Of a stretch of DNA of 35,348 nt, positions 1-9,500 are shown one piece after another. The notes below the pieces were generated by a model. It ran no database searches. It was not told the DNA's origin and saw only the letters and a program-made list of their open reading frames with translations. Position 1 is the first letter of the stretch. Every line of letters begins with the position of its first letter. Made by a program: the position numbers and the translations under genes. The DNA comes from Microbacterium sp. CPCC 204701 (GTDB taxonomy: Bacteria; Actinomycetota; Actinomycetes; Actinomycetales; Microbacteriaceae): contig NZ_RRYE01000008.1 of the NCBI RefSeq assembly GCF_004010105.1, positions 1 to 35,348 of the forward strand, read 5' to 3'.

Positions 1-97
1 CCGTTACGGTGCCAAGGGGCAGCCCGCTGGGGCGGCTGCCAGTCGGCCCGTGCCCGGCGGGTACGGGTCTGGCACGTGGACCTGGGGTCACACGCCT

Positions 98-134
98 GCG
101 CCGGCGGCGGCCGGCTCTCGGCCGCCGCCGGCGC
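98..134 (-). terminator. Terminator-like hairpin after the M1 peptidase gene
   Basis: A perfect 16-bp GC stem (98-113 pairs with 119-134) closes a 5-nt loop, 27 bp beyond the stop codon of the minus-strand peptidase gene. No T-tract follows on either strand, which is common for actinobacterial terminators. The remaining bases 1-97 hold no convincing gene. Confidence 0.7.
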
Positions 135-160
135 GGAGGTCCGGCGTCAGCCGGCTTGCG

Positions 161-1684
161 TCACAGCGTCCAGGTGGCGGGCGGCTTGACCTGATCCCAC
201 AGCCAGATCTGGAAGAAGGCGTCGAGGTCCTCGCCCGACACCTCTTCGTAGACGGACTGGAAGTCGGCGCTCGTCGCGGCGCCGTCGTTGAAGCGCTCGA
301 CCCACAGCCGCGCCCCCTCGAAGAACGCCTCGTCGCCCACCTCGACCCGCAGCGCGTGGAGCGTCGCGGCACCGCGGTTGTACACCTGCGTCGCGAACAG
401 CCCCAGGTCGCCGGGGTCGCCGATCTGGAACGACCAGTACGCGGCCGTGCGGGCGGGTGCGTACCAGCTGTTGTAGGCCTGCTGCGCAGTGGTTCCGCCG
501 CGGTCATCCGTCCAGAGCCAGGCCGCATACGTGGCCCAGCCCTCGTTCAGCCAGATGTCCTGCCACCGCAGTGGGCTGACGGCGTTGCCGAACCACTGAT
601 GGGCGAGCTCGTGGGCGACGGTGCCCTGTCCTGCCGAGCCCGAATACACCGGGCGCGTCTGCGTTTCGAGGGCGTAGCCCACACTGTCGTCGTCGACGAT
701 CGCGCCGTAGGAGTTGAACGGGTACGGCCCGAATCTCGACTCGAAGAAATCGATCATCGCGGGCTGCAGTGCGAGGCTCGCGTTCGTGGTGTTGAGCTGA
801 TTCGCCGTGAGGTTCGCATCGACCGCGTCGACGATCGGGATGCCGCTCGTCGAGGTGTACGTCGGGCGCAGCTCGAAGTCCCCGACGGATGCCGTCGTCA
901 GATAGCTGGCCTGCTGATCCGGGGCGTCCCAGAACCAGGTCGTCCAGCCGTCGGACGTCTCGGCGGGCTTGTGCGGCAGTCCGTTCGCGACGGCCACCTT
1001 TCCCGCCGGCACCGTGATCGCGAAACGGTACGTCGCCTTGTCTGTCGGATGGTCGCTCACCGGATACCACGTCATCGATCCCTCGGGCTCGCTGACGACG
1101 ATGGCACCGTCGCGGGTCGTGACCCAGCCGTAGAGGGCTCCTTCCACGTCGAGCGGCCGCACCGTGGTGCCGCGGTACTCGACGACGACGCGGACGCTCT
1201 TACCCGACTTCACCTTGGGGCGAGGCTGCACGGTGAGCTCCCACCGGCGGGCCGCGTCATCCTGCACCTGCCAGTACGCGGCGCCGTCGACCTCGTCGCC
1301 GGGCGCGGGTGCCTCGACCTCGGCGGCGGGCTTGCCGCCGACCGTCACACGCGTGACGTCCATGCCACGCAGGTCGAGGTTGAACCGGTCGAGGTCCTGT
1401 GTCGCGACGAGGTCGATCGTCGCCACGCCCGTGAGGGAGCCCTGCAGCGGTGCGGGCGCCATGGCCGGAGGCGTGTAGGTCAATGCGAGGTCGTAGTGCT
1501 GGACGTCGTAGCCGCCGTTGCCCGAGTACGGGAAGTACGGGTCACCCGCGCCGTCCGATCCCGCGGTGTACCGCGGTCCGGCGGTACCGGGGGGAGCGGC
1601 GACCGCTCCCGTGGCGCCGAAGCCGGCCATCACCACGACCGCGACGGCCAGGCCGCCCGCCATCCTCATCTTCACCGTGCGCAT
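161..1684 (-). CDS. Secreted M1-family zinc metallopeptidase (aminopeptidase N-like)
   Basis: The predicted 507-residue protein is an exported zinc aminopeptidase of the M1 (gluzincin) family, which removes N-terminal residues from peptides outside the cell. Residues 1-30 form a signal peptide (basic start, hydrophobic core, AxA-like end). The substrate-anchoring motif GYALE is at 336-340, the zinc motif HELAH at 358-362, the third zinc ligand E381 lies in NEGWA 18 residues later, and Y435 fits the family's transition-state tyrosine. It is shorter than full-length PepN (about 850 aa) and ends after the catalytic domain, as many actinobacterial secreted M1 enzymes do. The ATG at 1684 is preferred over longer in-frame starts because GGGGAGC lies just upstream and the signal peptide begins there. 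It is divergent from dnaK and has its own hairpin terminator. Confidence 0.9.
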   Translation of the reverse strand: MRTVKMRMAGGLAVAVVVMAGFGATGAVAAPPGTAGPRYTAGSDGAGDPYFPYSGNGGYDVQHYDLALTYTPPAMAPAPLQGSLTGVATIDLVATQDLDRFNLDLRGMDVTRVTVGGKPAAEVEAPAPGDEVDGAAYWQVQDDAARRWELTVQPRPKVKSGKSVRVVVEYRGTTVRPLDVEGALYGWVTTRDGAIVVSEPEGSMTWYPVSDHPTDKATYRFAITVPAGKVAVANGLPHKPAETSDGWTTWFWDAPDQQASYLTTASVGDFELRPTYTSTSGIPIVDAVDANLTANQLNTTNASLALQPAMIDFFESRFGPYPFNSYGAIVDDDSVGYALETQTRPVYSGSAGQGTVAHELAHQWFGNAVSPLRWQDIWLNEGWATYAAWLWTDDRGGTTAQQAYNSWYAPARTAAYWSFQIGDPGDLGLFATQVYNRGAATLHALRVEVGDEAFFEGARLWVERFNDGAATSADFQSVYEEVSGEDLDAFFQIWLWDQVKPPATWTL

Positions 1685-1718
1685 GACCGCTCCCCAGGTT
1701 CGCTCGTCCTTGAGGCTG

Positions 1719-1724
1719 ACTCTA
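1719..1724 (-). promoter_or_regulatory. Candidate -10 box for the M1 peptidase
   Basis: TAGAGT on the minus strand would give a 5' leader of about 28 nt that contains the GGGGAGC ribosome site. No good -35 is seen. The HAIR sites of dnaK lie about 90-165 bp upstream, so heat-shock control of this gene is possible but not shown. Confidence 0.4.
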
Positions 1725-1813
1725 GGCCTCGAGCGGGTCGCGCAGAAGCCCAGCCGAGCGTCACGCGTTCCACGCGCGGCGGGCGGTCCCGCAGCGATGC
1801 TTGGCGTCCACAA

Positions 1814-1834
1814 CTTGAGTCGACTCGTATCAAG
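1814..1834. promoter_or_regulatory. HAIR operator 1 (HspR binding site)
   Basis: CTTGAGT, 7 bp, then TATCAAG matches the HspR-associated inverted repeat CTTGAGT-N7-ACTCAAG at 12 of 14 positions. It lies directly upstream of the candidate -35 of dnaK, in the place expected for HspR repression. The hspR gene itself closes this operon at 5583-6059. Confidence 0.8.
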
Positions 1835-1840
1835 TTCGAA

Positions 1841-3836
<1,996 letters not shown>

Positions 3837-3838
3837 CC

Positions 3839-4462
3839 ATGGCCGACAAGGACTTCGAGAACGAGGTCCCCGGCGGCGAGGACCCGGAGGCGCAGGCTTC
3901 CGGGTCCGACCCGCAGGAGGGCCGCAACGCCACGGGTGACCCGGAGGGCGTGGGTGCCGAGGGCGGCGAAGAGCTGACCGTCGACGACATCCTCGGCGCC
4001 GAGCAGAGCGCTGAGGCCGCCGCCGAGGACGCGGTCCTCGCCGACCTCGAGTCGCAGCTGCTGAACGACCTCAAGCGTCTGCAGGCCGAATACGCAAACT
4101 ACCGCCGGCGCACCGAGGAGCAGCGCGAGATCGAGATCGAGCGCGCCAAGGGCGCTGTCGCCAAGGGCCTGCTGCCCGTGCTCGACGACCTCGACCGTGC
4201 CGAGAAGCACGACGATCTCGAGGAGGGTACCCCCTTCGCCGCGATCGCCGAGAAGCTGCGGGGCCTTGCCGAGCGCATGGGCATCGTCACGTACGGCGCC
4301 GCGGGCGAGGTCTTCGACCCGCAGCAGCACGAGGCGATCTTCCAGGCGCCGACCCCCGGCACGACTGAGCCGACGATCCTCGAGGTCGTCGAGGTCGGCT
4401 ACCGCCTGGGCTCGGTCGAGCTACGTCCGGCAAAGGTCGTCGTCGCTGTGCCGGTCGAATAA
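3839..4462 (+). CDS. grpE: Nucleotide exchange factor GrpE
   Basis: The 207-residue protein is the DnaK co-chaperone that releases ADP and so resets the folding cycle. Residues 1-55 are acidic and low in complexity, which is typical of actinobacterial GrpE. The long dimerising helix follows (LNDLKRLQAEYANYRRRTEEQ), then the conserved region LLPVLDDLDRAEKH and the beta domain with FDPQQHEAIF. The start lies only 2 bp after the dnaK stop, so translation is probably coupled. Family length is about 180-220 residues, so the protein is complete. Confidence 0.97.
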   Translation: MADKDFENEVPGGEDPEAQASGSDPQEGRNATGDPEGVGAEGGEELTVDDILGAEQSAEAAAEDAVLADLESQLLNDLKRLQAEYANYRRRTEEQREIEIERAKGAVAKGLLPVLDDLDRAEKHDDLEEGTPFAAIAEKLRGLAERMGIVTYGAAGEVFDPQQHEAIFQAPTPGTTEPTILEVVEVGYRLGSVELRPAKVVVAVPVE

Positions 4463-4480
4463 CACCGAGAAGGAGGACCC

Positions 4481-5473
4481 ATGGCCAGCCAGGACTGGTT
4501 CGACAAGGACTTCTACTCGATGCTGGGCGTCGCCAAGGACGTCAGCGACGCGGACTTGAAGAAGACCTACCGTAAGCTCGCGCGCAGGTATCACCCGGAC
4601 TCGAATCAGGGCGACGCGGCTGCGGAGGCCAAGTTCAAGGAGATCAGCGAGGCGTACTCGGTGCTGTCCGATCCCGAGCAGCGCAAGGAGTACGACCAGA
4701 TCCGCGCGATGGGCTCGGGCGCCCGCTTCACGGCAGGCGGCCAGGGCGCGGGCGGCTTCGAGGACGTCTTCAGCATGTTCGGGCAGGGGCGCGGCGCGCG
4801 GTACCAGAGCGCCGAAGACGTCGACGACATCTTCGCGATGTTCAACCAGCAGCAGGGCGGTCGCTTCGGCAGCGGGCGCTTCGGGCAGCCGTCGGGCGGA
4901 TACCGGGGCTTCGGGGGTCCGACGCGCGGCGCCGACGTCACAGCCCGCACGACGATCGACTTCATCACCGCGACCAAAGGTGAGACGATCACGCTGCAAG
5001 GCGAGGACGGCAAGCCGTTCAAGGTCAAGATCCCCGCCGGCGTCTCCGACGGGCAGAAGATCCGGCTGCGCGGGCGCGGCCGCCCATCGCCCGACGGCGG
5101 CGAGCCCGGCGACATCGTCGTGCAGGTGGCCGTGCGGCCGCACCCGGTCTTCACGCGCGACGGCCTGAACCTCCGCGTCACGGTGCCCGTGACGTTCACC
5201 GAGGCGACGCTCGGCGCGACGATCGAGGTGCCGACCCTCGGCGGCGACCCCGTCAAGCTGCGGGTTGCGCCAGGCACGCCGTCAGGCCGTGTGCTCCGAG
5301 TCAGGGGCCGCGGCGTGCAGACCCAGAAGGGCACCGGCGACCTGCTCGCCGAGGTGCAGGTGGCCGTGCCGTCGCACCTCGACGACGCCGCGCGCGAGGC
5401 GCTCCAGCGCTTCCACGACCTCGAGCCGAAAGAGAACCCGCGCGCCGACCTCATGGCGAAGGCGAGAGGCTGA
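4481..5473 (+). CDS. dnaJ: DnaJ-family co-chaperone without zinc finger (type II, CbpA-like)
   Basis: The 330-residue protein delivers substrates to DnaK and stimulates its ATPase. The J domain occupies about residues 8-75 with the HPD motif (YHPDSN) between helices II and III. A Gly/Phe-rich stretch with GGF, GRF and GYRGFGG follows at about 80-145, then the two C-terminal beta domains with the PAGV and RGRG motifs. The CXXCXGXG zinc repeats of classical DnaJ are absent, and the whole protein has no cysteine at all, so it is a type II J-protein although it sits in the classical operon position. A strong GAAGGAGG precedes the ATG. A second, zinc-finger DnaJ is expected elsewhere in the genome, linked to hrcA; that is inference from other actinobacteria. 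Confidence 0.95.
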   Translation: MASQDWFDKDFYSMLGVAKDVSDADLKKTYRKLARRYHPDSNQGDAAAEAKFKEISEAYSVLSDPEQRKEYDQIRAMGSGARFTAGGQGAGGFEDVFSMFGQGRGARYQSAEDVDDIFAMFNQQQGGRFGSGRFGQPSGGYRGFGGPTRGADVTARTTIDFITATKGETITLQGEDGKPFKVKIPAGVSDGQKIRLRGRGRPSPDGGEPGDIVVQVAVRPHPVFTRDGLNLRVTVPVTFTEATLGATIEVPTLGGDPVKLRVAPGTPSGRVLRVRGRGVQTQKGTGDLLAEVQVAVPSHLDDAAREALQRFHDLEPKENPRADLMAKARG

Positions 5474-5489
5474 GACCATGTGCCGAGAA

Positions 5490-5552
5490 CAGGTGATCTG
5501 GCGTACACAGGACGATTCGGCGCGAAGCGTCCTGCCTCCGCCAGATCACCTG
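5490..5552. repeat. Nested palindrome between dnaJ and hspR
   Basis: Outer arms CAGGTGATCTGGCG (5490-5503) and its exact complement (5539-5552) are 14 bp long. Inner arms CAGGACG (5508-5514) and CGTCCTG (5528-5534) nest inside, leaving a 13-nt loop. In RNA this would be a long two-tier hairpin in the middle of the heat-shock operon. It could reduce read-through into hspR, protect the upstream message from 3' exonucleases, or be a mobile REP/MITE-like palindrome. No second copy was noticed in the window. Confidence 0.75.
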
Positions 5553-5582
5553 ATCTCGTGAGGTGCGAGGGAGGTGAGACGC

Positions 5583-6059
5583 ATGGGTGAGCAACACGAC
5601 ATCGACGAGGATGCCCCGATCTTCGCGATCGCGGTGGCTGCCGAGCTGTCGGGAATGCACCCGCAGACCCTCCGTCAGTACGACCGGCTCGGACTCGTCG
5701 TGCCCGCCCGCACACAGGGCGGCTCGCGTCGCTACTCGCTGCGTCACGTCGCTCAGCTGCGCGAGGTGGCGCGGATGTCGGCCGATGGGATCGGATTGCC
5801 CGCAATCGCCCGCATCCTCGAGCTCGAGGACCGCGTGCGCGAGCTGCACAGCCGCGTCCGCGACCTCGAGGAGCGCGTGCGCGAAGAGCTCGAGAAGCGC
5901 CCGGGCGCGCGTGTCTTCGCGGCAGGATCGACCGGCTCGGTCGTGACGCTGCGCCACGGCACGCGAGTGCGCCGCGCGACTGAGCTCGTGGTCTGGCGTC
6001 CGCGGACACCGCTTCCCCCGGCCTCGGCTCACGAAGCAACCGAGCACACAGACGACTGA
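5583..6059 (+). CDS. hspR: Heat-shock repressor HspR (MerR family)
   Basis: The 158-residue MerR-type repressor binds HAIR sites and, in characterised actinobacteria, uses DnaK as co-repressor, so free DnaK feeds back on its own operon. The winged helix-turn-helix spans about residues 13-80 (AAELSGMHPQTLRQYDRLGL, then the wing GGSRRYS). A leucine/arginine heptad coiled coil follows at about 85-115 for dimerisation. The C-terminal 40 residues are basic and proline-rich and vary in the family. The ATG at 5583 has GGGAGGTGAG just upstream and is preferred over the GTG at 5574. It is the last gene of the operon. Its predicted targets, two HAIR sites, lie upstream of dnaK. Confidence 0.95.
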   Translation: MGEQHDIDEDAPIFAIAVAAELSGMHPQTLRQYDRLGLVVPARTQGGSRRYSLRHVAQLREVARMSADGIGLPAIARILELEDRVRELHSRVRDLEERVREELEKRPGARVFAAGSTGSVVTLRHGTRVRRATELVVWRPRTPLPPASAHEATEHTDD

Positions 6060-6072
6060 GACTCCGCGATCG

Positions 6073-6095
6073 ATGCGAACGCGACTCGTTCGCAT
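6073..6095 (+). terminator. Terminator-like hairpin of the dnaK operon
   Basis: ATGCGAACG (6073-6081) pairs perfectly with CGTTCGCAT (6087-6095) around a 5-nt loop, 14 bp after the hspR stop. No T-run follows. It separates the heat-shock operon from the surface-protein locus. Confidence 0.65.
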
Positions 6096-6128
6096 ACGTG
6101 GCCGTGCGTGCGTGCGCAGGCGCATCCG

Positions 6129-6180
6129 GGGTGAGAGCCGGGTGAATTTTCGCGTGCGCGTGCTCGACCATCGGTACAAC
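6129..6180 (+). promoter_or_regulatory. Candidate LAL-box promoter P1 (two GGGTGA boxes plus -10)
   Basis: GGGTGA at 6129 and GGGTGAA at 6140 are direct repeats with an 11-bp period. TACAAC, a 4/6 match to the -10 consensus, begins 35 bp after the start of the second box, and no -35 element is present. The same design recurs at 6415, 16234 and 19393, which supports a shared activator-dependent promoter. Transcription would run into a short unit ending at the hairpin 6358-6390. Binding by the regulator at 16718-19249 is inferred. Confidence 0.5.
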
Positions 6181-6265
6181 CATTACTGACCGAGGACCGC
6201 TCGGATCTCAGATCGGCTCCCGCTCCCACGCGCGGGCGCGCCCGTGCTCTCGCGGGAGCGATCCG

Positions 6266-6343
6266 ATGGTGTTGAACGACGCAAGCGCATGGCCAGACCC
6301 CGACGTGGCGGCTTCCCCTGCCGCCACCCACCGAAGTGAGTGA
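6266..6343 (+). CDS. Possible 25-residue peptide in the P1 short transcript
   Basis: An ATG preceded by CGGGAGCG opens a 25-codon frame (MVLNDASAWPD... to SE) that ends just before the hairpin at 6358. It is the only small frame with a clear ribosome site between promoter P1 and that hairpin. The peptide has no recognised family, signal or membrane segment. The unit could equally be a non-coding RNA of about 200 nt. Confidence is low because the frame is so short. Confidence 0.25.
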   Translation: MVLNDASAWPDPDVAASPAATHRSE

Positions 6344-6357
6344 GGGTTCCTTCGGTG

Positions 6358-6390
6358 CGAGCCCCGCCGTCCCCCAGCCGGCGGGGCTCG
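6358..6390 (+). terminator. Strong GC hairpin between promoters P1 and P2
   Basis: CGAGCCCCGCCG (6358-6369) pairs perfectly with CGGCGGGGCTCG (6379-6390) around a 9-nt loop. It resembles the hairpin at 16552-16586 in stem and loop (CCCCGCC, a C-rich loop, GGCGGGG). Because it lies between P1 and P2, it should end the P1 transcript before the giant gene. Confidence 0.6.
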
Positions 6391-6414
6391 ACTCCTCGGG
6401 TGGCTCGCCGAAGC

Positions 6415-6467
6415 GGGTGACCCGGCGGGTGAATTCCGGAGAGCACGGCTCACTCGCGCGATATCTT
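6415..6467 (+). promoter_or_regulatory. Candidate LAL-box promoter P2 for the giant surface-protein gene
   Basis: GGGTGA at 6415 and GGGTGAA at 6427 are direct repeats with a 12-bp period. TATCTT (6462-6467) begins exactly 35 bp after the start of the second box. No -35 hexamer is visible at the normal distance, as expected for an activator-dependent promoter. The predicted start point near 6474 gives a leader of about 85 nt to the gene at 6560. Confidence 0.55.
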
Positions 6468-6559
6468 TCACGCCGGGGGCCTCGATCGATAGCGCGTGCG
6501 CTCGGGGGACTCCATGAGCAGGAGAGCCCTCAACGCTCTCGTGGACACCGGGGGGCGTC

Positions 6560-9500
6560 ATGGCGGGTCATCATCGAGCTTCGACAGGCGAAGGCAGGGG
6601 ACGGGGCGTCCGTCGACTCGGGAAGGCCACACTGGCAAGCGTGGCGGCCCTGCTCATGGTCGTATCGGGGGCGACCGCGGTCGCTCACGCGGCCATCGTC
6701 GCCGAGCACGAGATCACGGCGAACTGGGCCGCCCCGGCACCGACGAGCGTGCTCTACGGCAACCCGGTGATCGCCGAATGGCACATCAACACCAACGACG
6801 CCGAGCAGCCGGAGTCGAACGAGGACGTGACCAACGTCACCGTGACGCTGACCGCGAGCAACGGCAGGTTCGCGAGCCTCCCCTCCGTGTGCAAGACGAC
6901 CGGGGTGACGCCCGCGTCATCGATCTCGGCCAACGGTGTGACTCTCGTGTGCAACGTCGGCACGGTCAAGGCGGGTACGGCAACGGTTCTTCAGACGCCG
7001 ATCCGTGCGACGAGCACGAACGGGCAGCCGCTGTCGGCGTCCGGCTCGGTGGACTCCGACCAGGCCGCGGCGCCGTCGGTCGCCGCCACACAGACGCCTG
7101 TGCCGGTCACCTACAACTACGGCATGGACCTCGTGATCTCGACGCCCTCCAGCAACCCGGCCGAGGGCGGCCAGCGGGCGCGCTACTTCGAGGGTGCCGC
7201 CGAGCGACAGTACATGGTCGTCGACTGGGCCATCGCCGCCAACGTCGGCAGCCGCCCAGGCCCGGCGAACTATTCGTTCGTGCTCAACGTGTCGAGCGCG
7301 ACCGTGGGAGCGAATACGAATCTCATCACCCCCGAGGAGTGCCGGCCGGTCAACGGCGAGGTCGCCGCGGGCATCCCCTTCTCGGCGGCCAACCGGCCGG
7401 ATCGCGCGGCCTTCCCCGGCGGCTGCACCATCACGAAGCTCAACGCCACGCAGTATCGCGTCACGCTGACCAACATCGACTACAGCCTCACCCGTGTTCC
7501 GGTGAAGGACTCCAAGGGACAGAACCTCCCCGCAGGCAGGAACTACATCGCGTCGGGCGCTCTGATCCTGTCGCACCCGTCGCCGGCGACGCTCACTCAG
7601 ACATTCAACTTCAGCGCGAATGCGCCGGCGTGGACGTACCCGGGCACGACGCAGCGCACGAACGACCCCACGGCGAACAACACCGACGCGATCACCCTCT
7701 ATGTGCCCGGCGACTTCAGCAACGCCTGGCACGGAACCCCGGCATCGTCGCGTTCCACCTGGGACGACCAGCTGTTCGTCGCGCCCGGCACCGGCTCCGC
7801 GTGGACGCCCGGCGCAGGCGGCGCCACCCTTCCCCTGTACTCGCAGGCAACCAGCTACGCGTGGAACGACTACCGGGGGCCAAACGCCGGCAACGTCGCG
7901 GGTGTCTGCACCATGAACCAGAGCGCGACGAGCTTTCCCGCGCCGGAGAGCAACAATCTCGTCTACCGCTACATGGACGGCGGCGGGTGGGATCCCGCAC
8001 GAGGCGGCTACCTCCAGATGCCCACCCTTCGCTACTGGTACACCACCGCCAACATCGACACCCACACCTTCACGTGCGGCTCGACCGCCGTCACGTGGGT
8101 GCCCGCGACACCGGCCGGAGGCGTGACAGCGGGTGATCCGCGAACCCCGGGCACCAGCGTCGTGCAGCTGCCGGCGAACGTCTCCGCCGTCAGGGTGACG
8201 TGGAACCCCGCCGTCGACAAGCCGTACGGAGTATTCGTGCGCGGCTTCGGCTATATCAAGGCGAACGCGACGCCGTGGGTCGCAGGCGCGCCGAACAACA
8301 TCCTCGAAGAGGGCTGGACCGTCGGCTCCTACAACCGGCCGAACGCCGTGACGGCGGCGGCCAACACCTGGTACAACAGCAGCAATATCGCCGGCGTGAA
8401 CACCGCCACGCCCTGGAGCCCGTACACCGGCGCGGCCGGCGGCACGAACGGATGGCGCGATGTCTACCGCATCGTCGGCAACACCGGCTCGATCTCGAAG
8501 TCCGCGAGCCCGCAGACCGCAGGTCCCGGCCAACCCGTCACTTACACGGTGCGCGCCGCGACGAACAGCACGACCACGCCGCCGACCAACAGCAACCTGA
8601 CCGTCGTCGACCTGCTGCCCGCGGGGATGCAATACATCGCAGGCTCGGCGCGGATCGACGGCACCGCGGTCACTCCGGCGTCCGCGACCGTCAGCGGTCG
8701 CCGGCAGCTGACCTTCGCGATGACGAACTCGCCCGCGAACACGCAGCGCGTGATCACCTATCAGGCGATGCTTCCGGCGAACTCGTCGGTCGCTCCCGGC
8801 ACGACCCTGACGAACACGGCCGAGGTCCGCGTGCCCGGCGACATCCGCGAGCTCGCGCTGCGCCAGGCCTCGGCATCCGTCGTCGTCCCGAACAACGGCA
8901 CGACGTCGTTCGGCAAGAGCGCGGGCGCGACGTACGTGCCATACGCCGGGGGAAGCTCGTTCTGGCGCATGACCCTGAACTCGCTCGACCCGTCATCGAA
9001 CGCCTATACCGACACGATCGACATCCTCCCGTACACGGGGGACGAGAACGGCACGAACCTCGACGGCGGCTACGAGGTCACGCGCGTCAGCGTGCCGGCG
9101 GGCACGTGGCGGGTCTTCTACACCACTGCCGACCCCGGCACGCTCAGCGACGACCCGCGCACGAAGTCCAACGGCACCAACCCCGGTGCGATCGCCGGCA
9201 ACACCGTCGGCTGGAGGGCGATCACCCTGAGCGGCACGAACGCGGCCATTCCCGCGGACGCGACCGCCATCCGGGTGATCGGCCCCGCGCTCGCGCCGGG
9301 AGCCCAGCAGTCGTTCGACGTCCACTTCACCACGGCCGCGCCGACGAGCACCGAGTGCGCGGCGCCCGCCGCAGGCGACAACAAGCCCGGCCAGGTCATC
9401 GTCAACGCCGCCACGAGCATCGCGGCCCACACCGGCCTGCCGATGAAGTCGTCCGCGACCACCACGATCGCCGACTGCAACCAGATCGAGGTCAAGAAGT

